From positions 496,001 through 560,000 of the forward strand of contig CAVPGJ010000004.1 of NCBI GenBank assembly GCA_963704005.1: a stretch of DNA of 64,000 nucleotides, in the 5' to 3' direction. The stretch is from AC-32 sp963704005 (GTDB lineage Bacteria; Actinomycetota; Thermoleophilia; Gaiellales; Gaiellaceae). Below, piece by piece: positions 29,508 to 37,931 of this stretch (the first letter of the stretch is position 1; each line of letters begins with the position of its first letter). Position numbers and translations under genes: made by a program. A model generated the notes under the pieces. It worked only from the letters and a program-made list of their open reading frames with translations, did no database searches and was not told the DNA's origin.

Positions 29508-30069
29508 CACGGCGACGCGAGTCGCCACCGCGGCGCTCGTCCAGGACGGGACCGTGCTCGGTGAGCGCGTCTCCCGCGCCGTCTCGGTGCTCGAGGACGC
29601 CGACGAGCTGCTGCGCGAGGCCGGCGCCGCGCCCGGCGACCTGACCGCGCTCGTGGTCGGGACCGGGCCGGGGAGCTTCACCGGCCTGCGACTCGGCCTC
29701 GCCGCCGCGCGCGGGCTCGCGTTCGCGCTCGACCTGCCGGTGGCGGGCGTCTCGACCCTGCGCGCGCTCGAGGCCGGCGCGCCCGGAGCGGTGCCCGTGA
29801 TCGACGCGGGCCGCCGAGAAGTCTTCACCCTGGTCGGCGGCGAGCCCAAGGTCTGCGCCCCGCAGGAGGTCGAGCCGGGCCTGTGCGTCGGCGACGGCGC
29901 CCTCCGCTATCGCACCGTGCTCGAAGAGCGTGGCGCCGAGGTGCCGGCCGAAGACGACGAGCGCCACCTGCCGCGCGCCCGCTTCCACGCGCAGCTCGCC
30001 GAGGAGTTCGGCCGCGCCGAGGAGATCGAGCCGCTGTACCTGCGGCTCCCGGACGCGGAGGCGACGTGA
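29488..30069 (+). CDS. tsaB: tRNA t6A biosynthesis protein TsaB
   Basis: Non-catalytic ASKHA-fold partner of TsaD. 193 residues: TLAFDTATRVATAALVQDG, then VVGTGPGSFTGLRLGLAAARGLA, the standard TsaB signature, and VIDAGRREVF. GTG 29488 lies within tsaE. The stop lies at the edge of repeat copy D, which separates it from rimI. Confidence 0.92.
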   Translation: MLTLAFDTATRVATAALVQDGTVLGERVSRAVSVLEDADELLREAGAAPGDLTALVVGTGPGSFTGLRLGLAAARGLAFALDLPVAGVSTLRALEAGAPGAVPVIDAGRREVFTLVGGEPKVCAPQEVEPGLCVGDGALRYRTVLEERGAEVPAEDDERHLPRARFHAQLAEEFGRAEEIEPLYLRLPDAEAT

Positions 30070-30143
30070 GCCGGCGCTTGCTACGGCGTTGTCAGGCCGT
30101 GCGGGCTCTGCCCGCACGGCCGTCTGAAATGACCGGTCGACAC
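30070..30143 (-). repeat. Dispersed two-hairpin element, copy D
   Basis: Minus-strand reading: GTCGACCGGTCATTTCAGACG head; hairpin 1 stem GGCCGTGCGGGC, loop AGA, arm GCCCGCACGGCC, which is perfect; hairpin 2 is degraded (GCCGTAGCAAGCGCCGGC). Lies between tsaB and rimI, its hairpin-2 end touching the tsaB stop. Confidence 0.92.
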
Positions 30144-30166
30144 GCCGACCGTCAGAAGGTCGGCCC

Positions 30167-30640
30167 GTGACCACGGTCGAGCTCCGCCGCCTCGAGCCGC
30201 GTGACCTCTCCGGGATCGAGGAGATCGAGCGCGCCTCCTACCCGACGCCATGGTCGCGCTCGATGTTCGCGAGCGAGCTGTCGAAGCCGTCGTCGCTCTG
30301 CCTCGGCGCCTTCGACGCGGAAACCGGCCGGCTGGTCGGCTACCTCGTCATCTCGCGCTACGTCGACGCCTGGCACGTGATGAACGTCGCGGTCAGCCCG
30401 GAACGCCGCCGGCAGGGAATCGCATCGCTGCTGATGAACCGGCTCTTCGACCTCACCTCCGGCCGCAGCCGCCGCGGCTACACGCTCGAGGTGCGCGTCT
30501 CGAACGCGGGCGCGATCAAGCTCTACGAGCGGCTGGGCTTTCGCGCCCGCGGCGTGCGGCGCGGCTACTACACGGACAACCGCGAGGACGCGCTGATCAT
30601 GTGGAAAGACCCGGTGCCGGAACCGGCGGCGAAGTCCTGA
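30167..30640 (+). CDS. rimI: Ribosomal-protein-alanine N-acetyltransferase
   Basis: GNAT enzyme that acetylates the N-terminus of ribosomal protein S18 in the classical case. 157 residues: LEPRDLSGIEEIERASYPTPW is the RimI N-terminal signature, acetyl-CoA loop RRRQGIASLLMN, and NAGAIKLYERLGF with YYTDNREDALIM at the end. Its place between tsaB and tsaD is the standard bacterial order. GTG 30167, eight bases after a CCGACC stretch, with no clear Shine-Dalgarno. Confidence 0.92.
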   Translation: MTTVELRRLEPRDLSGIEEIERASYPTPWSRSMFASELSKPSSLCLGAFDAETGRLVGYLVISRYVDAWHVMNVAVSPERRRQGIASLLMNRLFDLTSGRSRRGYTLEVRVSNAGAIKLYERLGFRARGVRRGYYTDNREDALIMWKDPVPEPAAKS

Positions 30641-31579
30641 TCCTCGGCATCGAGACGAGCGTGCGACGAGACCGCGGCCGCGCTCGTCGACGGCGGCGAG
30701 ATCATGAGCAACGTCGTCTCCTCCCAGGCGCACCTGCACGCGCGCTTCGGCGGCGTCGTGCCGGAGGTCGCCTCGCGCCACCACCTCGAGCTCGTGCTCC
30801 CGGTCGTGCGCGAAGCGCTGGGCGATGCGACCCTCGACGACCTCGAGGCCGTCGCGGTCACCCAGGGCCCAGGCCTGATCGGCGCGCTCCTCGTCGGCCT
30901 CTCGGCGGCCAAGGCGCTGGCCTGGTCGCGCGGGCTGCCGCTCGTTCCCGTCGACCACCTGCAGGGCCACGTCGCCTCGCTCTACCTCGGGCCGGAGCCG
31001 CTCGAGCCGCCGTTCACCTGCCTGCTCGCGAGCGGCGGCCACACGCTGCTGCTCGACGTGCGGGAGCGCGGCTCCTACACGGTTCTCGGCACGACGCTGG
31101 ACGACGCGGCCGGCGAGGCGTTCGACAAGGGCGCGCGGCTGCTCGGGCTCGGCTATCCCGGCGGTGCCGAGATCGACCGGCTCGCGCGCGAGGGCGACCC
31201 CGAGGCGTTCTCGTTCCCGGTCGCCCGCGTGTCCGGGCTCGACTTCTCCTTCTCCGGAGTGAAGACGGCGCTGCTCTACGCGGTGCGCGACCTGGGCGAC
31301 GAGGCCGAGGCTCGCCGCGCCGACCTGGCCGCGAGCTACCAGCGCGCGATCGTCCAGGCACTGGCCGCGCGCGTGCGCGAGGCCAGCGCCGAGCGGATCG
31401 CGATCGTCGGAGGGGTGGCCGCGAACTCCGAGCTGCGCGCCGCGCTTCCGGAGGCGGTCGCGCCGCCGCTCGAGCTGTGCACCGACAACGCCGCGATGAT
31501 CGCCTCCGCCGCCCGCTATGCGGAGGCGATCCCGCCGCCCGGTTATCTTGCGTTGGATGCTTACGCCCAGGCTGTCTGA
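30637..31579 (+). CDS. tsaD: tRNA N6-adenosine threonylcarbamoyltransferase TsaD (frameshifted near start)
   Basis: Transfers the threonylcarbamoyl group to A37 of ANN-decoding tRNAs. The start reads ILGIETS then, after one extra G at about 30661 (AGC-G-TGC), CDETAAALVDGG. The rest is intact: FGGVVPEVASRHHLEL with metal-binding His residues, VTQGPGLIGALLVGLSAAKALAW, LLASGGHTLL, DDAAGEAFDKGARLLGLGYPGG, FSFSGVKTALL and CTDNAAMIASA. No standard start is at the expected place. CTG 30637 fits the family N-terminus; GTG 30601, inside rimI, is the alternative. The 3' end overlaps the subtilase start by 23 bases. Confidence 0.9.
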
Positions 31580-34115
31580 GCTCCGCCGGTTTGCGCCGGG
31601 GGCGATCATCGTGCTGGCGGCGATGCTGCTCGTGGTCGGCTTCGGCGTCGGGGGCGCGAACGAGCGCTCGCTCGTCTCGCAGGCGTCCGGCTGGCGCGGC
31701 CTGGTCGGCGGCCCGCGGCCGGCCGTCACCGTCGCGCAGCGCCAGATCGTCGTCCTCAAGACGCCGTCGCTCGCACAGCGAGTGGCAGCCAACGGCGGCC
31801 TGGCGACGCAGCACCAGGAGCACGAGTGGACGAGGGACGCAATCGCCTCGCAGAAGCAGCTGCTCGCCGAGATGGCCACCCACGGGATCCAGATCCGCGT
31901 CGACTTCAGCTTCGCGCGCGTCCTGAACGGGTTCTCGGCGCCGCTGGACGCGCGCGCCGTGGCGCTGCTCGAGCGCCAGTCGGACGTTGCGGGCGTCTAC
32001 CCGGTTCGCGTCGCCTACCCGGCCTCGCTCTCGTCTCGGCTGCTCGGAAAGGAGGGCGTCGCGGTCGGCGCCGGCAGCCTGCCGTCGGTGCTCCTGCCCG
32101 GCTACGACGGGCGCGGCGTCACGATCGCCCTGCTCGACACGGGCGTCGACCGCACCCATCCATATCTGCGCGGCCGGATTCTCCCCGGCGTCAACGTGGT
32201 CGACCCCGAGGTGCGCGGCGGCGCGGCGGCGGTCGCCGATCCGCAGGAGCCGAGCAGGCTCGAAGTGCACGGGACCGAGATGGCGGGCCTGCTCGTCGGC
32301 GCGGGCGGGCCGGGCGGGATCGCCGGCGTCACGACCGGCGCCTCGGTGCTGCCGATCCGCGTCGCAGGCTGGCAGCACGACCTGACCGGCGGCTCGGCCG
32401 TCTACTCGCGGAGCGACCAGCTGATCGCCGGGCTCGAGCGCGCGGTCGACCCGAACCTCGACGGCGACGCGCACGACGCGGCCCGCATCGCGCTCGTCGG
32501 CGTGGCCGCGCCCTACGCCGCATTCACCGACTCGCCGGAGGCCCGCGCGGTCGCCGGCGCACTCGACCTGGACACGCTCGTCGTCGCGCCGGCCGGGAAC
32601 GACGGTCCCGCCGGCCCCGGCTACGGGAGCATCGCCAGCCCGGGCGGCGCCCCGGACGCGCTGACCGTCGGGGCGGCCGACCTGCGCACGCAGGCCGAGG
32701 ACGTCCCCGTCGTGGTCCGCACCGGACTGCGGCTGCTGCTCGACCGGCGCCTGCCGCTCGCCGGCGCCGTCGTGTCCTCGAAGCCGCTCGAGCTCGAGCT
32801 GGCCTCGCCGCGCGCCCCGGCTTCCGGCCTGGCAGATTTCTTCGACGGCCACGGCGTCAGCCTCGTCGCCGGCAAGGCCGCCTTCGTCCGGGCCGGCGGC
32901 GACCCGATGCTGGCGATCGAGGACGCCGTCCAGGCGGGCGCGCGGGCGGTCGTCGTCTACGGGACGGAGCTGCCGGCGGGCGGCCTCGGCCTCGACGAGG
33001 CGGTCGACGTTCCCGTCGTCAGCGTTCCCGGGCGCGTGGGCCGGCTGGTCGTCGCCTCGCTCTCGGCGCATCGTCCCGCGGTGGTCTCGATCGGCCTTCC
33101 GAAGACGGCGGCCAACGGCTCGGCGCAGCAGATCGCGCCCTTCTCCTCGCGCGGGCTGGCGTACGACGCGCGCGTGAAGCCGGACCTCGCCGCTCCCGGC
33201 GTCGTGCTCGCGACAGCCGAGCCGGGGCGCAACGACGACGGCTCGGCCCGTTACGGCACCGTCAACGGCTCGAGCGGCGCGGCCGCGGTCGTCGCAGGCG
33301 CGGCGGCCCTGCTGGCGCAGCTCCGGCCGGGCCTCGGCGCGACGGAGCTGAGCGGCCTCCTCGCGGGCACCGCCGAGCCGCTGGCCGACACGAGCGTGAC
33401 CGCGCAGGGCGGCGGGCTCGTCGACCTCGGCGCCGCGGCGTCGGCCGAGCTCACGGCCTGGCCCGACACGCTCGCCTTCGGGCGGGCGCGCGGCGACGGC
33501 TGGCACTCGACGCAGCTGCTGACCCTGCACAACGTCTCCACGCGGCGCTTCCGCGTCCGGATCGGCAGCGTCGGCCAGGGCGGCCTCCAGATCACGTCGT
33601 TCCCACACCGCGTGCGGCTGAAGCCGGGCGGCTCGACCACGGTCCGCCTGGTCGCGCGCCTGCGCGGCGTCCCTCCGGCCGGGGGCTCCGCTGAGGGCGC
33701 TGTGATCCTGCGGCCGCGCGGCTCCGGCCCGCTGCGCGTGCCCTGGGCGATCACCTTCGGGCAGCCTGAGCGAGACCTGCTCTCCGCCGTCGCGCTCTCG
33801 GCCACGTCCTTCAAGCCCTCGGACACCAACTACGCGGTGCTCAGGTTCCAGGCCGGCGGCGTCTCGCGGGACCTCGCCGGCCCGCAGGTGCTGCCGGTGG
33901 CCCGGGTGGACGTCGAGCTCTGGCAAGGAGGCAAGAGCCTCGGCCTGCTCGCGCGCCTGCGCGACCTGCTGCCCGGGCAGGTCGCGCTCGGCGTGACCGG
34001 CCGCGACCCGGACGGCAACCTGTTGGCTCCCGGCCCGTACACGATCCGCCTCGTCGCCAAGCCGACCGACGGCGGCCCCACCGTGCGAGAGTCGGTCCGG
34101 TTCAAGATCAAATAG
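31557..34115 (+). CDS. Membrane-anchored or secreted subtilisin-like serine protease (S8) with PA-domain insertion
   Basis: 852 residues, intact. An N-terminal hydrophobic segment (GAIIVLAAMLLVVGFGVGG, about 13-31) serves as signal or anchor, then an I9-like propeptide (RQIVVLKTPSLAQRVAANGG) and the catalytic domain: Asp in IALLDTGVD, His in EVHGTEMAGLL, oxyanion Asn in VVAPAGNDGPAG, Ser in NGSSGAAAVVAG. A protease-associated-type domain is inserted before the Ser (about residues 440-505). The C-terminal 230 residues are beta-rich, Ig-like. The usual GTSMAAPHVAG reads GSSGAAAVVAG: Ser is kept but the Pro-His are lost. ATG 31557 lies inside tsaD. Confidence 0.85.
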   Translation: MLTPRLSELRRFAPGAIIVLAAMLLVVGFGVGGANERSLVSQASGWRGLVGGPRPAVTVAQRQIVVLKTPSLAQRVAANGGLATQHQEHEWTRDAIASQKQLLAEMATHGIQIRVDFSFARVLNGFSAPLDARAVALLERQSDVAGVYPVRVAYPASLSSRLLGKEGVAVGAGSLPSVLLPGYDGRGVTIALLDTGVDRTHPYLRGRILPGVNVVDPEVRGGAAAVADPQEPSRLEVHGTEMAGLLVGAGGPGGIAGVTTGASVLPIRVAGWQHDLTGGSAVYSRSDQLIAGLERAVDPNLDGDAHDAARIALVGVAAPYAAFTDSPEARAVAGALDLDTLVVAPAGNDGPAGPGYGSIASPGGAPDALTVGAADLRTQAEDVPVVVRTGLRLLLDRRLPLAGAVVSSKPLELELASPRAPASGLADFFDGHGVSLVAGKAAFVRAGGDPMLAIEDAVQAGARAVVVYGTELPAGGLGLDEAVDVPVVSVPGRVGRLVVASLSAHRPAVVSIGLPKTAANGSAQQIAPFSSRGLAYDARVKPDLAAPGVVLATAEPGRNDDGSARYGTVNGSSGAAAVVAGAAALLAQLRPGLGATELSGLLAGTAEPLADTSVTAQGGGLVDLGAAASAELTAWPDTLAFGRARGDGWHSTQLLTLHNVSTRRFRVRIGSVGQGGLQITSFPHRVRLKPGGSTTVRLVARLRGVPPAGGSAEGAVILRPRGSGPLRVPWAITFGQPERDLLSAVALSATSFKPSDTNYAVLRFQAGGVSRDLAGPQVLPVARVDVELWQGGKSLGLLARLRDLLPGQVALGVTGRDPDGNLLAPGPYTIRLVAKPTDGGPTVRESVRFKIK

Positions 34116-34129
34116 ACGAGATCCGGCTC

Positions 34130-34135
34130 TATACT
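34130..34135 (+). promoter_or_regulatory. -10 box of the gdh promoter
   Basis: TATACT, 56 bases before the GTG at 34192. Unlike most genes here, this leader carries a Shine-Dalgarno (AAGGAGA, 34180-34186). No clear -35 is seen. Confidence 0.45.
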
Positions 34136-34191
34136 TGGCCTGTTTGCGGCGGTTTTTGCGCGGCCCGAACCCAAGCCCTAAGGAGACCTGA

Positions 34192-35466
34192 GTGACCACT
34201 ATCGAAGCCCCCGAGTCCCACCTGCGAGAGAACCCGTTCCAGATCGCGCGCCAGCAGCTGCGGCGCGTGGCGGACATCTTCGAGATCGACGACCGGCTGG
34301 TGAACGTCCTCCAGGAGTGCAAGAAGGCGCTCATCGTCTCGGTGCCGGTCTCGATGGACGACGGCTCGACGCGGGCTTTCGAGGGCTACCGGGTCACGCA
34401 CAACGTCGCGCGCGGCCCGTCCAAGGGCGGCATCCGCTACCACCCGGACGTCACGCTCGACGAGGTCAAGGCGCTCGCAATGTGGATGACCTGGAAGTGC
34501 GCGCTGATGAACATCCCCTTCGGCGGCGCGAAGGGCGGCATCGTCTGCGACCCGAAGAAGCTCTCGCGCGGCGAGCTCGAGCGGATGACCCGCCGCTTCA
34601 CGAGCGAGATCATCAACGAGATCGGCCCCGAGAAGGACATTCCGGCGCCTGACGTCGGCACCGACGGCACGGTGATGGCGTGGATCTTCGACACCTACTC
34701 GATGAACAAGGGCCACTCGGTGCTCGGGGTCGTCACGGGCAAGCCGCTCAACGTCGGCGGCTCGCTGGGCCGGCTCGAGGCGACCGCCCGCGGCGGCCTC
34801 TACACGATCCAGGAGGCGGTCCGGAAGCGCGAGCTCAGCCTGGAGGGCCTGAAGGTCGCCGTCCAGGGCTTCGGCAACGTCGGCAGCTTCCTGGCGAAGT
34901 TCCTCGTCGAGGAGGGCTCGACGGTGGTCGCGATCTCGGACTCCACCGCCGGCCTCTACAACCCGAAGGGGATCGACATCAGCGCGGCGCTCGCGCACAA
35001 GCAGGAGACCGGGACGCTGCGCGGCCTGCGCGGCGCGGACGAGGTCACGAACGACGAGCTGCTGCTCGTCGACTGCGACGTGCTCGCGCCGTGCGCGCTC
35101 GAGCAGGTGATCACGCAGGACAACGCCGACAAGATCAAGGCGACGATCATCTGCGAGGGCGCCAACGGGCCGGTGACCCCGTCGGCCGACGACATCCTCG
35201 AGGACAAGGGCGTGCTCGTCCTGCCCGACATCCTCGCCAACGCGGGCGGCGTCGTCGTCTCGTACTTCGAGTGGGTGCAGGGCCTGCAGGAGTACTTCTG
35301 GAAGGAGCCCGAGGTCAACTCGAAGCTGCGCGACATCGTCACGCGGGCCTTCAACGAGACCTGGCAGGTCGCCCAGGAGCGGCAGGTGGCGATGCGTCCC
35401 GCCTCCTACGGCGTCGCGGTCGGGCGGGTCGCGGAAGCCACGGTCACGCGTGGCCTCTACCCCTAG
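34192..35466 (+). CDS. Glutamate dehydrogenase (Glu/Leu/Phe/Val family)
   Basis: Reversible oxidative deamination of glutamate to 2-oxoglutarate. 424 residues, hexameric GDH size. Substrate domain: VARGPSKGGIRYHPDVTLDEVKALAMWMTWKCAL with the KGG motif and catalytic Lys in PFGGAKGGI; the Asp of PAPDVGTDG. Rossmann domain: VAVQGFGNVGSFLAKFL, GxGxxG-type with a non-acidic residue after it, leaving NAD versus NADP use open. GTG 34192 with AAGGAGA upstream. Repeat copy E lies just past the stop. The symbol (gdhA/gudB) cannot be fixed. Confidence 0.92.
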   Translation: MTTIEAPESHLRENPFQIARQQLRRVADIFEIDDRLVNVLQECKKALIVSVPVSMDDGSTRAFEGYRVTHNVARGPSKGGIRYHPDVTLDEVKALAMWMTWKCALMNIPFGGAKGGIVCDPKKLSRGELERMTRRFTSEIINEIGPEKDIPAPDVGTDGTVMAWIFDTYSMNKGHSVLGVVTGKPLNVGGSLGRLEATARGGLYTIQEAVRKRELSLEGLKVAVQGFGNVGSFLAKFLVEEGSTVVAISDSTAGLYNPKGIDISAALAHKQETGTLRGLRGADEVTNDELLLVDCDVLAPCALEQVITQDNADKIKATIICEGANGPVTPSADDILEDKGVLVLPDILANAGGVVVSYFEWVQGLQEYFWKEPEVNSKLRDIVTRAFNETWQVAQERQVAMRPASYGVAVGRVAEATVTRGLYP

Positions 35467-35491
35467 ATGCGTTCGTTGCTTTCCCGGCCGT

Positions 35492-35563
35492 GTCGACCGG
35501 TCATTTCAGACGAACGTCCGGGCGACGCCCGAACGTTCTGACGACGGCACCGCAAGCGGTGCC
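35492..35563 (+). repeat. Dispersed two-hairpin element, copy E
   Basis: Head GTCGACCGGTCATTTCAGACG; hairpin 1 stem AACGTCCGGGC, loop GAC, arm GCCCGAACGTT, closing TCAG/CTGA; hairpin 2 GGCACCGCAAGCGGTGCC perfect. The GTG in the right arm of hairpin 2 (35559-35561) is the start codon of the next gene. Confidence 0.93.
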
Positions 35564-35825
35564 TCGGGTCGTCGTCTACCACGCCGACGGCTGCCACCTC
35601 TGCGAGCGGGCGCTCGCGCAGGTGCGCAGGTTCCGGGACGAGCTCGAGTTCGAGCTCGAGGAGGTCGCGATCGACGGCGACGAGGAGCTCGAGGCGCGCT
35701 ACCGCGAGCTGATCCCGGTCGTCGAGATCGAAGGCGAGCAGGCGTTCACCTACTACGTCCACGAGTCGGCCTTTCGGCGGCGCGTTCAGGCCGCACAAAC
35801 TCGGCTGGACGAGGCGAGCTTGTGA
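35559..35825 (+). CDS. Glutaredoxin/thioredoxin-fold protein (DUF836-like)
   Basis: 88 residues. RVVVYHADGCHLCERALAQVRRF has the CxxC redox motif (CHLC) of glutaredoxin-like proteins, followed by EEVAIDGDEELEARYRELIPVVEIEG, with the cis-Pro region IPVV. The likely start is GTG 35559, inside hairpin 2 of repeat copy E, which would make the leader strongly structured. In related genomes such a gene often sits near rex, which follows here. A dithiol role in redox balance is likely; partner unknown. Confidence 0.8.
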   Translation: MPRVVVYHADGCHLCERALAQVRRFRDELEFELEEVAIDGDEELEARYRELIPVVEIEGEQAFTYYVHESAFRRRVQAAQTRLDEASL

Positions 35826-35870
35826 CCGACTGACGCACGGAGCCAAGCGGGGCTGGCACAATGGTTGTTC

Positions 35871-36527
35871 GTGTCACAAGCTACTGCTCACGCGAACGGA
35901 ACGGCGACGACTGAACGGGTTGCGGTCGGCGTCGCAGCCAGGCTGAGCCGCTATCTCCAGGTGCTGGCCCAGTCGAAGAAGATGGGGAAGGACCGCATCT
36001 CCTCCCAGGAGATCTCGGACTACACCAACATCAACGCGACGCAGATCCGGCGCGACCTCTCCAACTTCGGCAAGTTCGGCAAGCGCGGGGTCGGCTACAA
36101 CATCGACTCGCTGCTCGCCGAGATCCGGCGCATCCTGCGTACGCAGGGGCAGCACAACATCGCCCTCGTCGGCGCCGGGCGGCTGGGCCAGGCGATCGCC
36201 AGCTCGCCGATCTTCGCCGAGCACGGGATCAACATCGCGGCCGTCTTCGACAACGACCCCGAGCGGGTCGGGCGGGGGATCGGGTCGCTTACGGTCACCG
36301 ACATCCGGACGCTTCCGGAGGTCGTGCGCGAGAAGAACATCATCGTCGGCGTGCTCGCGGTGCCGGCCGACAGCGCCCAGCAGGTCGCGACCGAGGTGAT
36401 CGGCTCCGGCGTGAAGATCATCTTCAACTACTCCGAGGCGCTGCTCGACGTTCCCCAGGACGTGACCGTGCACACGTCCAACCCGGCGGTCGACCTGCTG
36501 CACGCGCTCTACTTCCATCTGACCTAG
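35871..36527 (+). CDS. rex: Redox-sensing transcriptional repressor Rex
   Basis: Represses respiratory and fermentation genes when NADH is low, responding to NADH/NAD+. 218 residues: winged-helix N-terminus (RLSRYLQVLAQSKKMGKDRISSQEI, YTNINATQIRRDLSNFGKFGKRGVGY) and Rossmann domain (NIALVGAGRLGQAIA, then VFDNDPERVGRGIG). GTG 35871 is preferred because CACAAT ends eight bases before it (leaderless). TTG 35865 is the alternative. The gene follows a redox protein, consistent with a redox locus. Confidence 0.93.
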   Translation: MSQATAHANGTATTERVAVGVAARLSRYLQVLAQSKKMGKDRISSQEISDYTNINATQIRRDLSNFGKFGKRGVGYNIDSLLAEIRRILRTQGQHNIALVGAGRLGQAIASSPIFAEHGINIAAVFDNDPERVGRGIGSLTVTDIRTLPEVVREKNIIVGVLAVPADSAQQVATEVIGSGVKIIFNYSEALLDVPQDVTVHTSNPAVDLLHALYFHLT

Positions 36528-36533
36528 TTCGGC

Positions 36534-36642
36534 CCGGGGTCTGACCCCGGAGTCCGCCGGAAAGCGTCGGTTCGCGGCGGAGTCATGCGGCCTTGGGCCC
36601 TACCCGGGGTCAGACCCCGCACGGGTCTGGGGTCAGACCCCG
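36534..36642. repeat. Cluster of three GGGGTCAGACCCC palindromes
   Basis: CCGGGGTCTGACCCCGG (36534-36550) and two copies in the other sense, CCGGGGTCAGACCCCG (36604-36619) and TGGGGTCAGACCCCG (36628-36642). Between them lies another hairpin, TCCGCC (36553-36558) with GGCGGA (36576-36581). Unrelated in sequence to the A-I repeat family. Fills the rex-glycosyltransferase gap. Confidence 0.8.
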
Positions 36643-36673
36643 ACTATCGTCCGGGCTCCTACGGCAAAGGAGG

Positions 36674-37922
36674 ATGGCGCTGCGGATCTTGCTCTGGCAC
36701 GGGTACCTGCTCGGCGGGACCGGGTCGAACGTGTACACGCGTGCGCTTGCGCGGGAGTGGAGCCGCGCCGGTCACGACGTGGTCGTGTTCTCGCAGGACC
36801 GCCATCCCGAGGCGCACGACCTCGGCGGCGCCCGGCACGTGCGGCCGGAGATCGGCCCGATCCTGCCGACATTCGTGCTCGACCGGTACGAGGGCGTCGA
36901 GGCGCGGCTGCTACCGGAGCTGACGCGCGAGGAGCGCGATCGCTTCGTCGAGGCGAACGCCGCCGCGGTCCGTGCCGAGCTTCCCGCTGACCTCGTCTTC
37001 GCGAACCACGTCCTGCTCGGCGGCCCGGTCGCCGCCGCCACGGGCGCGCCGTATGCGGTGAAAGCCCACGGCTCGGAGCTCGAGTACGCGATCCGCGGTA
37101 ACCCCGAGCTGGCCGCGTGGGCCCGCGAGTCGCTCGCGGGCGCCGGCGCGGTCTTCGTCGGCTCCGAGCACATCCGCCGGGTGCTGGAGGAGGTCGTCGG
37201 CCACGTCGAGCGCGTGCACGAGGTGCCGCCCGGGGTGGACGTCGACGCGTTCCGGCCCGAGCCCCGGGACGAGGCTCTGGCCGACCTGCTCGACGAGGCC
37301 CGCCGCGACCCGCCCAACCCCGGCAACGCGAACGAGCGGCTCCCCGACGAGGGCAACGCCGAGCGCCTGGCCGCCTTCCTCGAGGGCGACGAGCCGACCG
37401 TCGTCTACTTCGGGAAGCTGCTCTACAACAAGGGCGTCCACCTTCTCCTCGAGGCGCTTGGGCGACCTCGACGTCCGCGCGCTGATCGTGGGCTTCGGCG
37501 ACTACCGCGCGGAGCTCGAGGAGGCCGCGCCCCCGCGAACCCTCTTCACCGGCCCGCTGGAGCACCGGCATCTCGTCCACCTTCTCCCGCTCGCCGATGT
37601 CGCGGTCGTACCCTCGATCTTCCCGGAGGCGTTCGGCATGGTCGCGGCCGAGGCCGCCGCCGCCGGGTGTCTGCCGCTGGTCGCGCGCCACTCGGGGCTG
37701 CAGGAGATCGCCGAGGGCCTGGAAGCCGGCTACCCACCGGAAGCGCGTGACCTGACGAGCTTCGCGACCGGCGACGTCGCCGACCTGACCGCGAAGCTCG
37801 AGCGCCTCCTTGCTCTGAGCCCGAACGAGCGGGCCCGGCTTTCCAAGGCCGCCCGCGAGACGACCGTCGAGCGCTGGAGCTGGCGCAGCGTCGCCGAAAG
37901 GCTGCTCCAACCCTTCAACTAA
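36674..37922 (+). CDS. GT4-family glycosyltransferase (frameshifted once)
   Basis: About 415 residues, GT-B fold. N-terminal acceptor domain: LRILLWHGYLLGGTGSNVYTRALAREW. C-terminal donor domain: VVYFGKLLYNKGVHLLLEAL, then PSIFPEAFGMVAAEAAAAGCLPLVARHSGLQEI with the EX7E motif that binds the nucleotide-sugar. One extra T near 37457 (GCGCT-T-GGGC) moves the frame mid-gene. ATG 36674 is directly preceded by AGGAGG with no spacer, which is unusual, so a slightly later start is possible. Sugar donor and acceptor unknown. Confidence 0.85.
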
Positions 37923-37931
37923 TGTAGCGAC

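Noticed and set aside
30655..30665. Programmed ribosomal frameshifting in tsaD, polA and ecfA
   Set aside because: No slippery heptamer or stop-proximal structure is seen, shifts occur at unrelated contexts in many genes, and several genes need two or more compensating shifts.
35865..35880. A Rex operator (TTGT...ACAA) at the rex start
   Set aside because: Only the outer four bases of each arm match; the inner bases (TCG/GTC) do not fit TTGTGA-N6-TCACAA.
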